The notes beneath the pieces are model-generated. The model worked only from the letters and a program-made list of their open reading frames with translations. It ran no database searches and was not told the origin of the DNA. Positions 36,065 through 45,149 of a DNA stretch of 64,000 bases are shown in pieces. Position numbers and translations under genes: made by a program. The stretch is from NCBI RefSeq assembly GCF_014931215.1, contig NZ_CP063089.1:1426001-1490000 (forward strand), read 5' to 3'. Numbering within the stretch: the stretch's first letter is position 1; every line of letters begins with the position of its first letter. The DNA comes from Campylobacter sp. 2014D-0216. Lineage in GTDB: Bacteria; Campylobacterota; Campylobacteria; Campylobacterales; Campylobacteraceae.

Positions 36065-36951
36065 AATTTTCCTCTATTTTCTTTAATAAATTCAGCTTTA
36101 GTGATTTGTTTGATTTTTCCATCTTTAATCATTAAAAACTTAGATACTCCATTTTTAAATTCTAAAGTTTTATTGTTTTCATCATTCAAGCTAAATGCAG
36201 CGTGCCCTGTAGTAATAAGCATATCCTTATCTAAAGACAATACATAATCATTTTTTATCGTCAATGAAGTTTTTCTATAGTTTTTTAAATCTATCATTCC
36301 AAGCCAAAGTTCTGCGCTAGGCTTTATCACACTTTCATTCAACAAAACTACTTCTTTATTTATCAAAGTTGAATTATCTTCAGTGCTTTTGGTACTTTCA
36401 ATTAATTTTGTATGATTTTGATCAATATCCAAATTAATAGCATTAGTTTCATTGCTTTCGTTGTTTTCTTTTGGAATAGAAATTTCATCTAAAAAGAAAT
36501 TAGGCATATGGCTTTCATTTTCATCTATTTTTTCTTCTAATATAATTTGTTCTTGGTTTAAAACATTAGTAGTATTTTCATCAAGAATGGAACTTTGAAA
36601 AAATCTCGAAACACCCCAAGCCAAAGCTACTATCAAAAGCACCACCACAATGATAACAACATACCAAACACTTGAACTTTCTTTGGTGTATGAGTTCATT
36701 CTCGGTGAAATATGTACTTGGTTTTTTCTTTCTATGCCATTTTCTTCTAAATAAGCATGATATTCTTCTAAAAAAGTGGAAAAATCAAGCTCATATTCTC
36801 TTTGTAAAATTTTTATAAAACCGTTTACATTAAAACGAGATAAAGATTTAAAATCTTTATTGATGATGTACTCAAGACAAGTTAATTCTATCTGGGTTCT
36901 TTTTTGAACTTCTAATAAATTTAAATCTTCTAATTTTTTCCAACTATCCAT
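36058..36951 (-). CDS. RodZ-like membrane protein (HTH_25-type N-terminus, one membrane helix)
   Basis: Bitopic protein of 297 residues. Residues 8-66 (LNLLEVQKRTQIELTCLEYI, then KDFKSLSRFNVNGFIKILQ) follow the RodZ helix-turn-helix pattern of LEEVAxxTKIRxxYLEALExGDF then GFLRxYA. A Lys/Ser/Thr linker leads to a strong membrane helix (about 96-118), then an Asn/Glu-rich linker and a compact beta-rich C-terminal domain (about 215-297). This is the RodZ order of domains, with the first HTH helix shortened. RodZ ties MreB to the wall machinery. Usually annotated only as a membrane protein in this genus. Confidence 0.6.
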   Translation of the reverse strand: MDSWKKLEDLNLLEVQKRTQIELTCLEYIINKDFKSLSRFNVNGFIKILQREYELDFSTFLEEYHAYLEENGIERKNQVHISPRMNSYTKESSSVWYVVIIVVVLLIVALAWGVSRFFQSSILDENTTNVLNQEQIILEEKIDENESHMPNFFLDEISIPKENNESNETNAINLDIDQNHTKLIESTKSTEDNSTLINKEVVLLNESVIKPSAELWLGMIDLKNYRKTSLTIKNDYVLSLDKDMLITTGHAAFSLNDENNKTLEFKNGVSKFLMIKDGKIKQITKAEFIKENRGKLW

Positions 36952-37624
36952 TTTTCATCCTATCGCAAAGTATTGCAAATGCTGCACTTACATTTAAACT
37001 ATCAAAATCATTGTGCATTTTTATACCCACACACTCATCACACTTTTTAAGCACCTTAAGAGCTATACCAAAACCCTCGCTCCCCATAATTAAAACCTTT
37101 TTTTCTTTTGCTTTGATGGTATGTATATCACTGCCCCCACTTGCACTAGCATAAATATAAAAGCCTTTTTGTTTTAATTCATTGATCATACTTAAAACAT
37201 CATCATTTAAAACTATCTTCATATCCAACGCTGCACCGCTGCTTGCGCGAATAACCCCATCAATGGCCACACTTTTTGCCACTAAAATTACACCATCAGC
37301 ACCAAGCGCATAAGCACTACGGACAATAGCACCGATATTTCCCACATCGCTAATATTGTATAAAATAACTATAAAGTCTTTGTCTTTTAAACTTTCAAAA
37401 GAACTAAACTCATACTCGCTAATATCCATTAAAAAACCCTGATGATTTCCACCTCTTGCTAAACTTTGAGCGGTTTTAAAATCAAGTTTTTTGATTTTTT
37501 TAGATACTTTAGCTATTTTGGAAAACTCAGCTTTTTCACATTCTTTTGCTAAATAGATTTCGTTAATTTTTTCCTTGTGTTTTTCTAAAATATAAAAAAA
37601 CACTTGCTTACCATAAACTATCAT
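36944..37624 (-). CDS. rlmB: TrmH/SpoU-family RNA 2'-O-ribose methyltransferase (RlmB-like)
   Basis: SPOUT-fold SAM-dependent methyltransferase of 226 residues. It has an N-terminal substrate-binding part (YGKQVFFYILE), motif 1 NISDVGNIGAIVRSAYALGADGVI, motif 2 IMGSEGFGI and motif 3 IKMHNDFDSLNVSAAFAILC. RlmB, which methylates 23S rRNA G2251, is the best match, but other TrmH relatives are possible. It overlaps the RodZ-like gene by 8 nt. Confidence 0.85.
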   Translation of the reverse strand: MIVYGKQVFFYILEKHKEKINEIYLAKECEKAEFSKIAKVSKKIKKLDFKTAQSLARGGNHQGFLMDISEYEFSSFESLKDKDFIVILYNISDVGNIGAIVRSAYALGADGVILVAKSVAIDGVIRASSGAALDMKIVLNDDVLSMINELKQKGFYIYASASGGSDIHTIKAKEKKVLIMGSEGFGIALKVLKKCDECVGIKMHNDFDSLNVSAAFAILCDRMKNG

Positions 37625-37643
37625 TCTTCAATGATAGCTAATT

Positions 37644-38462
37644 TCAACTTAAAAGCAGTTTTTGATAATTTTCTTTAGGTGATTTTGCATTGATTTTTGA
37701 AAGCAATTTTGCTTTTGCTTTTAAAGGCAAATCAAGCTCATAAATATCTTGCTCACACAAGGTGTTTTCATGAAATTGTTTTTCTTTAGCATTTACAACC
37801 ACACACCATTCACCACGCAAATCCATTGTTTTTAAGCATTTTAAAACATCTAAAGCGCTAGATCTTAACTTGGTTTCAAATTTTTTTGTTGCTTCTTTTA
37901 TGATAAAAATTTCTCGTAAAGAGTCAATTTTACTAATTTCTTCTACCAAATTTAATATTCTTGTAGGCGCTTCATATACTATACTAGGATAAGGATTAAG
38001 CATTAATCTTTCGATATCTTTTTGTCTTTGTGGATTCTTGTTGGCCAAAAAACCCATAAAAATAAATTCTTTTTGACAAAGTGCACTTGAAACCAAAGCA
38101 AGCAAGGCAGCATTAGAGCCTGGTAAAACCTCATACTGAATATGGTGTTTTATCGCATAATCAACAAGAAACTGTCCCGGGTCACTAATACCTGGCATAC
38201 CCGCATCACTTAAATACGCGATATCTTGATCAAAAAAATTCTCATCTATCTTTGCTAAAAAGTCTTTCTCATTATGAGTATGCAAGGCGATATATTTATC
38301 GGGTTTAATTTCTAAACTAAATTTTTCGTTAAGAAGATGGATTAAAGATTTGCAAACTCTTGTATCTTCGCACAAAAAGAGTTTGCATTTTTGTAAAATT
38401 TCTAAAGAATGAAAAGAAATATCGTTTAAATTTCCTATGGGCGTAGGAATAAAATATAACAT
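37644..38462 (-). CDS. rsmI: 16S rRNA 2'-O-methyltransferase RsmI
   Basis: Tetrapyrrole methylase-fold enzyme of 272 residues that methylates C1402 in the decoding centre. LYFIPTPIGNLNDIS at the N-terminus, ALHTHNE, YLSDAGMPGISDPGQ and VLPGSNAALLALVSS are the standard motifs. Start and rpmE stop overlap by one base. Confidence 0.94.
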   Translation of the reverse strand: MLYFIPTPIGNLNDISFHSLEILQKCKLFLCEDTRVCKSLIHLLNEKFSLEIKPDKYIALHTHNEKDFLAKIDENFFDQDIAYLSDAGMPGISDPGQFLVDYAIKHHIQYEVLPGSNAALLALVSSALCQKEFIFMGFLANKNPQRQKDIERLMLNPYPSIVYEAPTRILNLVEEISKIDSLREIFIIKEATKKFETKLRSSALDVLKCLKTMDLRGEWCVVVNAKEKQFHENTLCEQDIYELDLPLKAKAKLLSKINAKSPKENYQKLLLS

Positions 38463-38662
38463 TATTGCATTGCGTATTTTTTCTTAAATTTCTCTACACG
38501 ACCCGCAGCATCAACGATTTTTTCACTACCTGTAAAGAATGGATGGCAGTTTGAACAAATATCAACTTTAATTTCTGATTTATTTGACTTAGTAGTAAAA
38601 GAATTTCCACAAGCACAACTAACTTTGCATTCTACATATTCTGGATGAATTTCTTTTTTCAT
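38462..38662 (-). CDS. rpmE: 50S ribosomal protein L31, zinc-binding type
   Basis: Protein of 66 residues with Cys16, Cys18, Cys36 and Cys39, so the zinc-binding C+ form of L31. [22 protein letters not shown] and [10 protein letters not shown] are typical. It heads a minus-strand run that continues through rsmI, rlmB, the RodZ-like gene and hom. Confidence 0.97.
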   Translation of the reverse strand: MKKEIHPEYVECKVSCACGNSFTTKSNKSEIKVDICSNCHPFFTGSEKIVDAAGRVEKFKKKYAMQ

Positions 38663-38693
38663 TGTTTATCCTTTTTCAAAACATTAAGGCGTA

Positions 38694-38699
38694 ATTATA
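38694..38699 (-). promoter_or_regulatory. -10 box of the rpmE-led operon
   Basis: TATAAT on the minus strand within an ATATTTATATAAT stretch, 32 nt before the rpmE ATG, with AAAAAGGA as ribosome-binding site. Confidence 0.65.
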
Positions 38700-38739
38700 T
38701 AAATATTTATATAAAAAATAGCTAAATTTAAGCGTGTTT

Positions 38740-39402
38740 TTAAATTATAAACTTAGAAGCAACCCCGATTAATGCTGTTTGTGCTTTAAGGATAAAATTT
38801 GCTTGCAATTTTGCCTTTTTGACTTTTTCCTCTCTTTCTTGCTGCGAAAATCCTCCTTCAGCACCCACTAAAAAAACCCATTCTTTAGGATCAAAACTCA
38901 TCAAATCTTCACCATCAAAATCAATCAAAACGATATTATCATAAGCTTGCTTGAATGTTTTAAAATCATCAAAGCATTCAAGCTGCATCAAAGAAGCACG
39001 TCCACACTGCTGAGAGGATTCTATTAAAATTTTTTCCATTCTTTTAAAATCTAACTTGAAATTTTTTTGCGAGAAGTCCATATAAACCAAAGAAAGTTTC
39101 GCAACTCCAAGTTCATTTAAAAAAGGTAAGGTTTTTTCTATGGTTTTTGGATCAATCACTGCTAAAGCTAGATGAAGATAAGACTTTAGCTCCTGCTTAT
39201 CTTCTTTTTTATCTTGCAAACTTAATACACAAGATCGTCTAGAAAGCTCGATACACTGATAAGTATAAGCAAACCCATCTTTTAAATTTTTTAATGTGAT
39301 ACACTCATTAAGCTTTATTCTTCTAGCTTTTAAATGTAAAAAAGCTTCGTTATTTAATTCTATTTTGTCAGCACCGCTTTGTGAGTGAAATAAAAACTGC
39401 AT
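38740..39402 (-). CDS. rsmE: 16S rRNA m3U1498 methyltransferase RsmE
   Basis: SPOUT methyltransferase of 220 residues. It has an N-terminal PUA-like part, then ALAVIDPKTIEKTLPFLNELGVAKL, SSQQCGRASLMQLE and the knot motif FLVGAEGGFSQQEREE near residues 175-190. It starts one base after the stop of the upstream four-helix membrane protein. It ends 77 nt before rpmE, which has its own promoter. Confidence 0.92.
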   Translation of the reverse strand: MQFLFHSQSGADKIELNNEAFLHLKARRIKLNECITLKNLKDGFAYTYQCIELSRRSCVLSLQDKKEDKQELKSYLHLALAVIDPKTIEKTLPFLNELGVAKLSLVYMDFSQKNFKLDFKRMEKILIESSQQCGRASLMQLECFDDFKTFKQAYDNIVLIDFDGEDLMSFDPKEWVFLVGAEGGFSQQEREEKVKKAKLQANFILKAQTALIGVASKFII

Positions 39403-39813
39403 TTAAAGATAAAACCTTTGAAGCAAATAAGGCACAAAAAGTAAGCATATGCCCAAACACAAGATAAAAAAACTTAAAAATCTAAATTTGGCATAACGCT
39501 TAAACAACCTTGCTTTTTTAAATAGCACAAACTGATAAATAGCTAAAGCAAAAACTAAAATCCAACAAAGCCACATGGAAAGTATATATAAACTCAATTC
39601 AAAATGTTTTAAAGCCCAAAGCAAACTTCCAGTAAAAAGCGTGATTGCTAAAAATAAATAATAAATTGGTAAAAACAAACGAATTCTTTTTATAAATATA
39701 AACTCTTGTGAAAAGCTACTTTGAGTTAAATACAAATAAAACAACATCAAAAAGCCGTTTGCATATAAACTATACACATGCAATGCTAGAAAAAATTCAT
39801 AACTTTGATCCAT
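39403..39813 (-). CDS. Small four-helix membrane protein of unknown function
   Basis: Protein of 136 residues with four predicted membrane helices (about 8-28, 47-68, 76-96, 110-133) and a His (ALHVYSLYANG) in the first one. It resembles small CopD/DUF420-type membrane proteins in size and helix count but I cannot assign a family with confidence. The ATG at 39813 is preferred over the GTG before it because of the AAGGA spacing. It lies between a lipoprotein gene and rsmE in the same transcript. Confidence 0.75.
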   Translation of the reverse strand: MDQSYEFFLALHVYSLYANGFLMLFYLYLTQSSFSQEFIFIKRIRLFLPIYYLFLAITLFTGSLLWALKHFELSLYILSMWLCWILVFALAIYQFVLFKKARLFKRYAKFRFLSFFILCLGICLLFVPYLLQRFYL

Positions 39814-39815
39814 CA

Positions 39816-40013
39816 CTATCCTTGTGTGTTATTTTCATCTTGAATGTCATCATCAACAGGTATAGGCAGCGTATCATCATTGATTATCACATTAGAATCA
39901 CTTTGCTCTATTTGCACCTGCTCAGTTTGCACTGGTCTTTTTATATTTGCACTCTCTTCGTTTGAACATGCCATAAAAAATAATACCGGAATCATCCATA
40001 ATAATTTTTTCAT
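39816..40013 (-). CDS. Small lipoprotein
   Basis: Lipoprotein of 65 residues with a short signal sequence and lipobox FMAC (acylated Cys about residue 16). The mature part is acidic and Gln/Asp/Asn-rich, with no recognisable fold. AAGGAGG inside the end of queD serves as ribosome-binding site, and the ATG overlaps the queD stop (TGATG). Function unknown. Confidence 0.75.
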   Translation of the reverse strand: MKKLLWMIPVLFFMACSNEESANIKRPVQTEQVQIEQSDSNVIINDDTLPIPVDDDIQDENNTQG

Positions 40014-40597
40014 CACACCTCCTTTTGATTGACAAAAATAAAATTCGCGTCTTGAAGCTTTTTAAAGAAATCTTTATCTTTCCATTCGTTACATATCGCC
40101 TGTGAAAACTCAATATCAGCTAAATTAATTTTTGGCAAAAACTCACTATAAGCATCTTCTCGAAAACCTTGGGCATAACCCGTTCTTGTTTCATGCACAA
40201 TAATACTTTTTAAGCTTACACCTTGTTCACCATTCATCATTTTGGTTTTTAAAAGCAAGGTGTCAATCAGCACAAAAAACACGCGTACAAAATTTTCTGC
40301 GCTGACATTCACAGGTAAACTTACCCATCTTTGAGAGTGTTTTTTCATATCTTCTAAATAAGCTTTGTCATCATCTTGATATAAAGTAATAGCATGATCA
40401 AAACTATCGATAATTTGCTTAATTTCATCTTTTAGCAAACCAAAATCATACACCATTCCAGCATTATCAAGATATTGGCTTTCAAGTAAAATTTCTACCT
40501 TATAAGAATGTCCATGTATACTCGTTTTACATCGTTTGGAGCTACAAAATCTAACAATATGAGCATTTTCAAATTCAAACATTTTTCTAATAATCAT
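40013..40597 (-). CDS. queD: 6-carboxytetrahydropterin synthase QueD
   Basis: Converts dihydroneopterin triphosphate to 6-carboxy-tetrahydropterin for 7-deazaguanine (queuosine) synthesis. Zinc ligands are seen in ENAHIV and IHGHSYK, the catalytic Cys in RFCSSKRC, and the acid-base pair in DHAITL. At 194 residues it is longer than E. coli QueD (about 120), with extra sequence around residues 85-110 and at the C-terminus. ATGA overlap with queE. Confidence 0.9.
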   Translation of the reverse strand: MIIRKMFEFENAHIVRFCSSKRCKTSIHGHSYKVEILLESQYLDNAGMVYDFGLLKDEIKQIIDSFDHAITLYQDDDKAYLEDMKKHSQRWVSLPVNVSAENFVRVFFVLIDTLLLKTKMMNGEQGVSLKSIIVHETRTGYAQGFREDAYSEFLPKINLADIEFSQAICNEWKDKDFFKKLQDANFIFVNQKEV

Positions 40598-41343
40598 ACG
40601 CCTTCTTTATCTCCCCAAATTCTAATATGCATTCTATCAGAGTAATTATATCCATTTTTTATACAAAATTCAGCAACACTTAAGGCATTTTTAGAAATTT
40701 CTAATCCATTTGCACCCATAGGCATGCAAAAAACTTCATTTTTGCAAATTTGTAAGATTTCTTTGATTTCTTCTAGGGCTTTATTCTCCTCTAAAAAATC
40801 CCTATCTAAAACAAATTTATAAAAGCTATCTCTAGGATATTTTTTAAAAGCCTTTAAAGCTTTTTCATTAATTCTTTTTTCCTTTTTTACTCCGCTATTG
40901 CTTAACTTTACCCCTAAAGCAAAATAACACTTTTTATACAGTGGGTATTTTTCAAAATCAATTTCAATACTTGCATTGGTTTCAAAATGTACTTTAAAAT
41001 CGTTTTCTAAAAGCAAATTAACAAAACACAAAAATTCTGGTTTTTGATAATTCAACAAAGGTTCTCCACCTGTAATGACAACTATAGCTTGGTGTGAATT
41101 TGCGAGTTTTACAACCTCATCAAAAAGTTCTTTTGCTTTATATGATTGATAACAAGCTTTAAATTCTTGAGTAAAAACCGCTCTAATGGTATCACACCCT
41201 AAAAGTATTTTAGAGTTTTGTTCTTTTTTCACCCCAAAGCCAATACAATTAAAATTGCACCCGGCAAATCTAACAAAAACAGCCAAATTTCCGCTATATT
41301 TTCCCTCACCTTGCAAGCTTAAAAAAGTTTCGACAACTTTCAT
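40594..41343 (-). CDS. queE: 7-carboxy-7-deazaguanine synthase QueE with an insertion in the cluster motif
   Basis: Radical SAM enzyme that contracts the pterin ring to form 7-carboxy-7-deazaguanine. [10 protein letters not shown] and RFAGCNFNC are typical, but the third cluster cysteine is displaced: Cys29-x3-Cys33-x16-Cys50 (GCDT) instead of Cx3Cx2[11 protein letters not shown] and FETNAS follow as usual. Length 249 residues. The altered spacing recalls Burkholderia QueE, which also has an expanded motif. It starts at the last base of the moaA stop codon. Confidence 0.92.
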   Translation of the reverse strand: MKVVETFLSLQGEGKYSGNLAVFVRFAGCNFNCIGFGVKKEQNSKILLGCDTIRAVFTQEFKACYQSYKAKELFDEVVKLANSHQAIVVITGGEPLLNYQKPEFLCFVNLLLENDFKVHFETNASIEIDFEKYPLYKKCYFALGVKLSNSGVKKEKRINEKALKAFKKYPRDSFYKFVLDRDFLEENKALEEIKEILQICKNEVFCMPMGANGLEISKNALSVAEFCIKNGYNYSDRMHIRIWGDKEGV

Positions 41344-42311
41344 TATCCACCTGTTTGATAAAAAGCTCTTGTTGAACTTTGATTGTTTTCATTTTCAGCC
41401 CATCTGTTTTTTTCTGATTTGTTTTTTATCACCGTTTTTAAAACCTCACATGCTCCTGCTATGTCTTTATTGCGTATAGCTTTTTTAATGCTTAAAGCCT
41501 CATCATAGTACAAACAAGGTATCAAAAGACCTTCAGCAGAAAGTCTTATGCGATTGCAACTATCACAAAAATCATGGCTATGTGGATCAATAATACCAAA
41601 TCGATACCCATCTTCAAGCTCATAAATAGTCGCAGGCGCGTTAGGGGTTTTTTGTCCTTCTTTAAAAGAATATTTTTGAGCAATAATATTTAAAATATCT
41701 GCAGATTTTAATCCTTTTAAATCTCCATAAGCATGATAGTTTTCCATAAATTCTATAAAACGAATTTGGCTTTTGCGTGCTTTGGCAAATTCCAAAAGAT
41801 CAATAAATTCACCATCGTTAATCCCTTTAAGCGCCACGGTATTAAATTTAACATTAAAGCCCAAATTTAAAGCCTCATCGATCCCATTTAACACATCTTT
41901 GAGTATGTTTTTTTGAGCTAACTTAAAAGCTACCTCTTCTTTTAAAGTATCTAATGAAATATTGATTCTTTTCAAACCTGCTTGTCTTAAATCTTTTGCT
42001 TGCTGTTTTAACAAAGAAGCATTGGTGGTAAGTGCTAAGTCTAAATCATGCTTATACTCACTAATCATTGCGATAAATTTATGCAAATCTTTTCTTACTA
42101 AAGGCTCTCCACCTGTAATTCGAATTTTTTTAACCCCCTCATCAATACAAACTTTAACAAACATGAAAAGTTCTTCAAAAGATAAAAGGTTTTCCTTAGC
42201 ACTCCATTCAAATGGAGTTTTTGGCATACAGTAAAGACAGCGAAAATTACACCTTTGCGTTACTGAAATTCTTAAATAATCAATCACTCTTCCATAACTA
42301 TCTACTAACAT
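41343..42311 (-). CDS. moaA: GTP 3',8-cyclase MoaA
   Basis: Radical SAM enzyme of molybdenum cofactor synthesis, 322 residues. The first cluster is Cx3Cx2C in [11 protein letters not shown], followed by [12 protein letters not shown]. The second cluster is CDSCNRIRL with a later Cys in LIPCLYYD. The C-terminus lacks the usual double-Gly end only in appearance: the protein ends QTGG, as MoaA requires. The ATG at 42311 is chosen over a TTG one codon earlier. A complete MoaA implies molybdo/tungsto-enzymes in this organism. Confidence 0.96.
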   Translation of the reverse strand: MLVDSYGRVIDYLRISVTQRCNFRCLYCMPKTPFEWSAKENLLSFEELFMFVKVCIDEGVKKIRITGGEPLVRKDLHKFIAMISEYKHDLDLALTTNASLLKQQAKDLRQAGLKRINISLDTLKEEVAFKLAQKNILKDVLNGIDEALNLGFNVKFNTVALKGINDGEFIDLLEFAKARKSQIRFIEFMENYHAYGDLKGLKSADILNIIAQKYSFKEGQKTPNAPATIYELEDGYRFGIIDPHSHDFCDSCNRIRLSAEGLLIPCLYYDEALSIKKAIRNKDIAGACEVLKTVIKNKSEKNRWAENENNQSSTRAFYQTGG

Positions 42312-42320
42312 CAAAGGCCT

Positions 42321-42842
42321 TTATATTAATTTATTAAATTTTAAAATCAACTCTACTCTTCCCATACCTATACGCAAATCCTTTGCGATTTGTTCTATAG
42401 ATTTTTTTTGATTAAAAAGTTCGATAACCTTTTGCTCTTCATTGTCATAACTTGGACTTAATTTAGTAAAGCTTTGAGTTTTTTGTTCTAAATTCAGCAA
42501 GCGATTTTTTTGCTCACTTTGAAATTCTTCTATCACTTCTTCTACTTCTTTTAAAGCACTTAAAATAGGAATAACATTTTGATTGATTTTTTGCTCTAAA
42601 ACCTGCAAAAGTTCCTCTTTTAACTCTTCTTTAATCATTTCTGTGTCAATTTCTTCTTTTTCTTGTTCTTGCTCATCTACACTTTCTTTTTTTAAGTAAT
42701 GATATTGTTTATTTAAATCTTCAATCATCTTGCCAAGTTCGTTAATCTTAGCGATATTTTCTTTTTCTTTAATCATCATATAAGCAAACATAGCAAAAAT
42801 CAATAAAGCCACTATTAGCCATAACAATAAATCACTATCCAT
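42321..42842 (-). CDS. Membrane-anchored coiled-coil protein with C-terminal HTH (DUF6115/SwrB-like architecture)
   Basis: Protein of 173 residues: one N-terminal membrane helix (about 5-24), a Glu/Lys-rich coiled coil (about 25-125), and a C-terminal helix-turn-helix (about 138-173, ELFNQKKSIEQIAKDLRIGM then VELIL). The same order of parts occurs in DUF6115/YlxL (SwrB) proteins, where SwrB acts on flagellar export in Bacillus. Homology here is suggested only by architecture and the C-terminal motif. It overlaps the next upstream gene by 8 nt. Confidence 0.65.
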   Translation of the reverse strand: MDSDLLLWLIVALLIFAMFAYMMIKEKENIAKINELGKMIEDLNKQYHYLKKESVDEQEQEKEEIDTEMIKEELKEELLQVLEQKINQNVIPILSALKEVEEVIEEFQSEQKNRLLNLEQKTQSFTKLSPSYDNEEQKVIELFNQKKSIEQIAKDLRIGMGRVELILKFNKLI

Positions 42843-43338
42843 TTTCTTGCTCCTTTAAAATCTTAATCATCGCTCTTTGCATATTTGCAACAAAATTATC
42901 ATACGCTAGTTCATCTTCAGCTTTTATTTGGGTAATTTTTGCTTCATTTTCACTTAATGCTTTAAAAAAAACGCTTACTTTTTGACCATTTAATTCAAAC
43001 CTAGCATAGTATTCCTCATCTTGCACTAAACATTTGTCCTTAAACTGAAAATGTGCAAAATTTACCCCAACAACAAAGGCTTTATATTTTAAATCTGTAA
43101 ATAATTTTGTTTTGTTAATATCGTTTTTGATCCAATACAATTCTTGCTTGATATCCATAAGCAAATCAAAAATAATCTGCTCGCCTTCACTAAATTCAAC
43201 CCTTGCAGCAAGTTTTTTCCATTTACTTAAATTGACATAATTATTACTAGAAAGATACTCTTGCAAAAACTCATCATATCTTGTTTTACATTCTTCAAAC
43301 TCCAACTCCAAAGAGCTTTTAAAAAAATTTATCTCCAT
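42835..43338 (-). CDS. Conserved protein of unknown function, paired with the membrane-anchored HTH protein
   Basis: Soluble protein of 167 residues. The N-terminal half is helical (LEFEECKTRYDEFLQEYL, then EQIIFDLLMDIKQELYWIK). The C-terminal half has strand-like segments (YKAFVVGVNFAHF, YYARFELNGQKVSVFFKAL) that could be a PilZ-like barrel, though the RxxxR c-di-GMP motif is missing. No export signal. It overlaps both ubiA (10 nt) and the HTH gene (8 nt). Confidence 0.7.
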   Translation of the reverse strand: MEINFFKSSLELEFEECKTRYDEFLQEYLSSNNYVNLSKWKKLAARVEFSEGEQIIFDLLMDIKQELYWIKNDINKTKLFTDLKYKAFVVGVNFAHFQFKDKCLVQDEEYYARFELNGQKVSVFFKALSENEAKITQIKAEDELAYDNFVANMQRAMIKILKEQENG

Positions 43339-44204
43339 AAAAGATCAACCCAAATAAAAATAAAAAATACTATACTCAAATAACCATTTAAAGTAAAAAA
43401 CGCCTTATCGATTTTTGCGAAATTCTTTCTTACAATACGGTGTTCAAAAAATAAAATCACTGCGCTAATTATCACTCCCAAAAATGCAATATTACCTGTT
43501 GGAGCTACCCAAACAAACAACAACCAAAAAAGCACAGCTAGCACATGGCAAAATGCTGAAATAAACAAAGTCGCTTCTAGTCCAAATTTGGCAGGTATAG
43601 AATGTAGTCCTGTTTTTTTATCATACTCCATATCTTGCAAAGCATACAGCAAGTCAAATCCGGCCGTCCAAAAAGTAACACCCAAACACAAGATCACACT
43701 ATAGATTTCGATTTTTCCTAAAACAACTATACTACCAGCAATAGGTGCAAGACCCAAACAAAAACCAAGTATCAAATGTGCCAAAGATGAAAATCGTTTA
43801 AAAGCTGAGTAAATAGCTAAGATAAAAAGCACCGGTAAAGATAATGCAAAAGCAAGTTTATTGATAAAATAACTCGCCAAAACAAACACAATAGCATTTA
43901 AGATAATAAACAACAAAATACTCGTTTTGCCAATACGCCCATCAATATTAGGCCTATTTGCACATCTTGGATTATTTCTATCAATATCCTCATCCATTAA
44001 ACGGTTAATCGCCATTGCAAAATTTCTTGCACTTACTGCACAAATAACACCCAAAAATAAAGCTTGCAAACCAAACCATGTGCTATTTTTTGCAATAACA
44101 GAGGCCACAATCATCGATGTAAATAAAAATGGCAAAGCAAAAATCGAATGTTTAAAGACTATTAAATCCAATATATCTTTTAATTTTTCTTTTAATAAAG
44201 GCAT
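43329..44204 (-). CDS. mqnP: UbiA-family prenyltransferase, probably MqnP of the futalosine menaquinone pathway
   Basis: Membrane prenyltransferase of 291 residues with about eight helices. The two Asp-rich motifs are NRLMDEDIDRNNP (prenyl diphosphate/Mg) and DMEYDKKTGLHS. Campylobacter makes menaquinone by the futalosine route, so the acceptor is expected to be 1,4-dihydroxy-6-naphthoate or a derivative. It is commonly annotated ubiA, but ubiquinone is not made in this group. Divergent from miaA. Confidence 0.85.
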   Translation of the reverse strand: MPLLKEKLKDILDLIVFKHSIFALPFLFTSMIVASVIAKNSTWFGLQALFLGVICAVSARNFAMAINRLMDEDIDRNNPRCANRPNIDGRIGKTSILLFIILNAIVFVLASYFINKLAFALSLPVLFILAIYSAFKRFSSLAHLILGFCLGLAPIAGSIVVLGKIEIYSVILCLGVTFWTAGFDLLYALQDMEYDKKTGLHSIPAKFGLEATLFISAFCHVLAVLFWLLFVWVAPTGNIAFLGVIISAVILFFEHRIVRKNFAKIDKAFFTLNGYLSIVFFIFIWVDLLWR

Positions 44205-44230
44205 TTTTTCTCTTTATAATATATTTTTGT

Positions 44231-44236
44231 TATGAT
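44231..44236 (+). promoter_or_regulatory. Candidate -10 box of miaA
   Basis: TATGAT after TTTGT, 38 nt before the miaA ATG, in the 69-nt spacer shared with the divergent prenyltransferase operon. The ribosome-binding site AGGA is rather far (about 10 nt) from the ATG. Confidence 0.4.
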
Positions 44237-44273
44237 TTTACTAAAATAATTTTAAATTTAGGATATTTTTACA

Positions 44274-45149
44274 ATGTTTTTTGAATTTGCTCTCATTGGG
44301 ACTACCGCAAGTGGCAAAACCGAACTTGCAAATAAACTAGCATATGAATTTAATGCGTGTGTTTTAAGCCTTGATAGTCTTTGTGTATACAAACAAATCA
44401 ACATTGCTTCGGCAAAAACCGACCAAAAAACCTTAAACGAGCTTGATTATTTCGGTATTAATTTGCTTGATGTGGATATGCATTTTAATATTGCCTTGTT
44501 TTATAAAGAGTACGAAAAAGCAAAAAAATTTGCACAAGATAACCAACGAATTCTTATCATAACAGGTGGGACTAGTTTTTATTTAAAAGCTTTAATGGAT
44601 GGCTTGAGTGAAAATTTCAAAGAAAGCCAAAGCACTCTAAGCAATCAAGCAATTTATGAACTAATGGTGCAAATTGATCCAAATGCAAAAATAGAAAAAA
44701 ACGACACCTATCGCTTAAAAAAATGGCTAGGAATTTATGAACAAACCCAAAAAATTCCTAGTGAAGTTTTAAAAGAAACACGCAAAAAGGCTCCGATTGA
44801 TAAGATTGATATTTTTGAAATCAGCTGGCACAAAGATCTTTTAGAAAAACGTATTGCCAAGCGTACGCAAAATATGCTTGATGAGGGTTTGATTGATGAG
44901 GCAAAAATGCTTTTTGATCATTATGATCATGACTTAAAACCACTCAATTCCATAGGTTTAAAAGAATGTAAAGATTTTCTAGATCAAAAAATCACCCAAA
45001 AAGAGCTACTAGAACTTATCATCATCCATACAAGACAACTTGCCAAAAGACAAAGAACCTTCAATAAAAAATTTACAAAAGAAATTTTGGATTATGAAAA
45101 AGCTTATATTGGTTTAAAAAATTATATTTTAGCAAAGACTCATGGCTGA
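44274..45149 (+). CDS. miaA: tRNA dimethylallyltransferase
   Basis: Adds the isopentenyl group to A37 of tRNAs reading UNN codons. The 291-residue protein has a P-loop [12 protein letters not shown] (8-19), [35 protein letters not shown] and the late KRQRTF motif. Near the N-terminus CVLSLDS replaces the more common IISADS. The last 10 nt overlap the convergent pflA. Confidence 0.95.
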   Translation: MFFEFALIGTTASGKTELANKLAYEFNACVLSLDSLCVYKQINIASAKTDQKTLNELDYFGINLLDVDMHFNIALFYKEYEKAKKFAQDNQRILIITGGTSFYLKALMDGLSENFKESQSTLSNQAIYELMVQIDPNAKIEKNDTYRLKKWLGIYEQTQKIPSEVLKETRKKAPIDKIDIFEISWHKDLLEKRIAKRTQNMLDEGLIDEAKMLFDHYDHDLKPLNSIGLKECKDFLDQKITQKELLELIIIHTRQLAKRQRTFNKKFTKEILDYEKAYIGLKNYILAKTHG

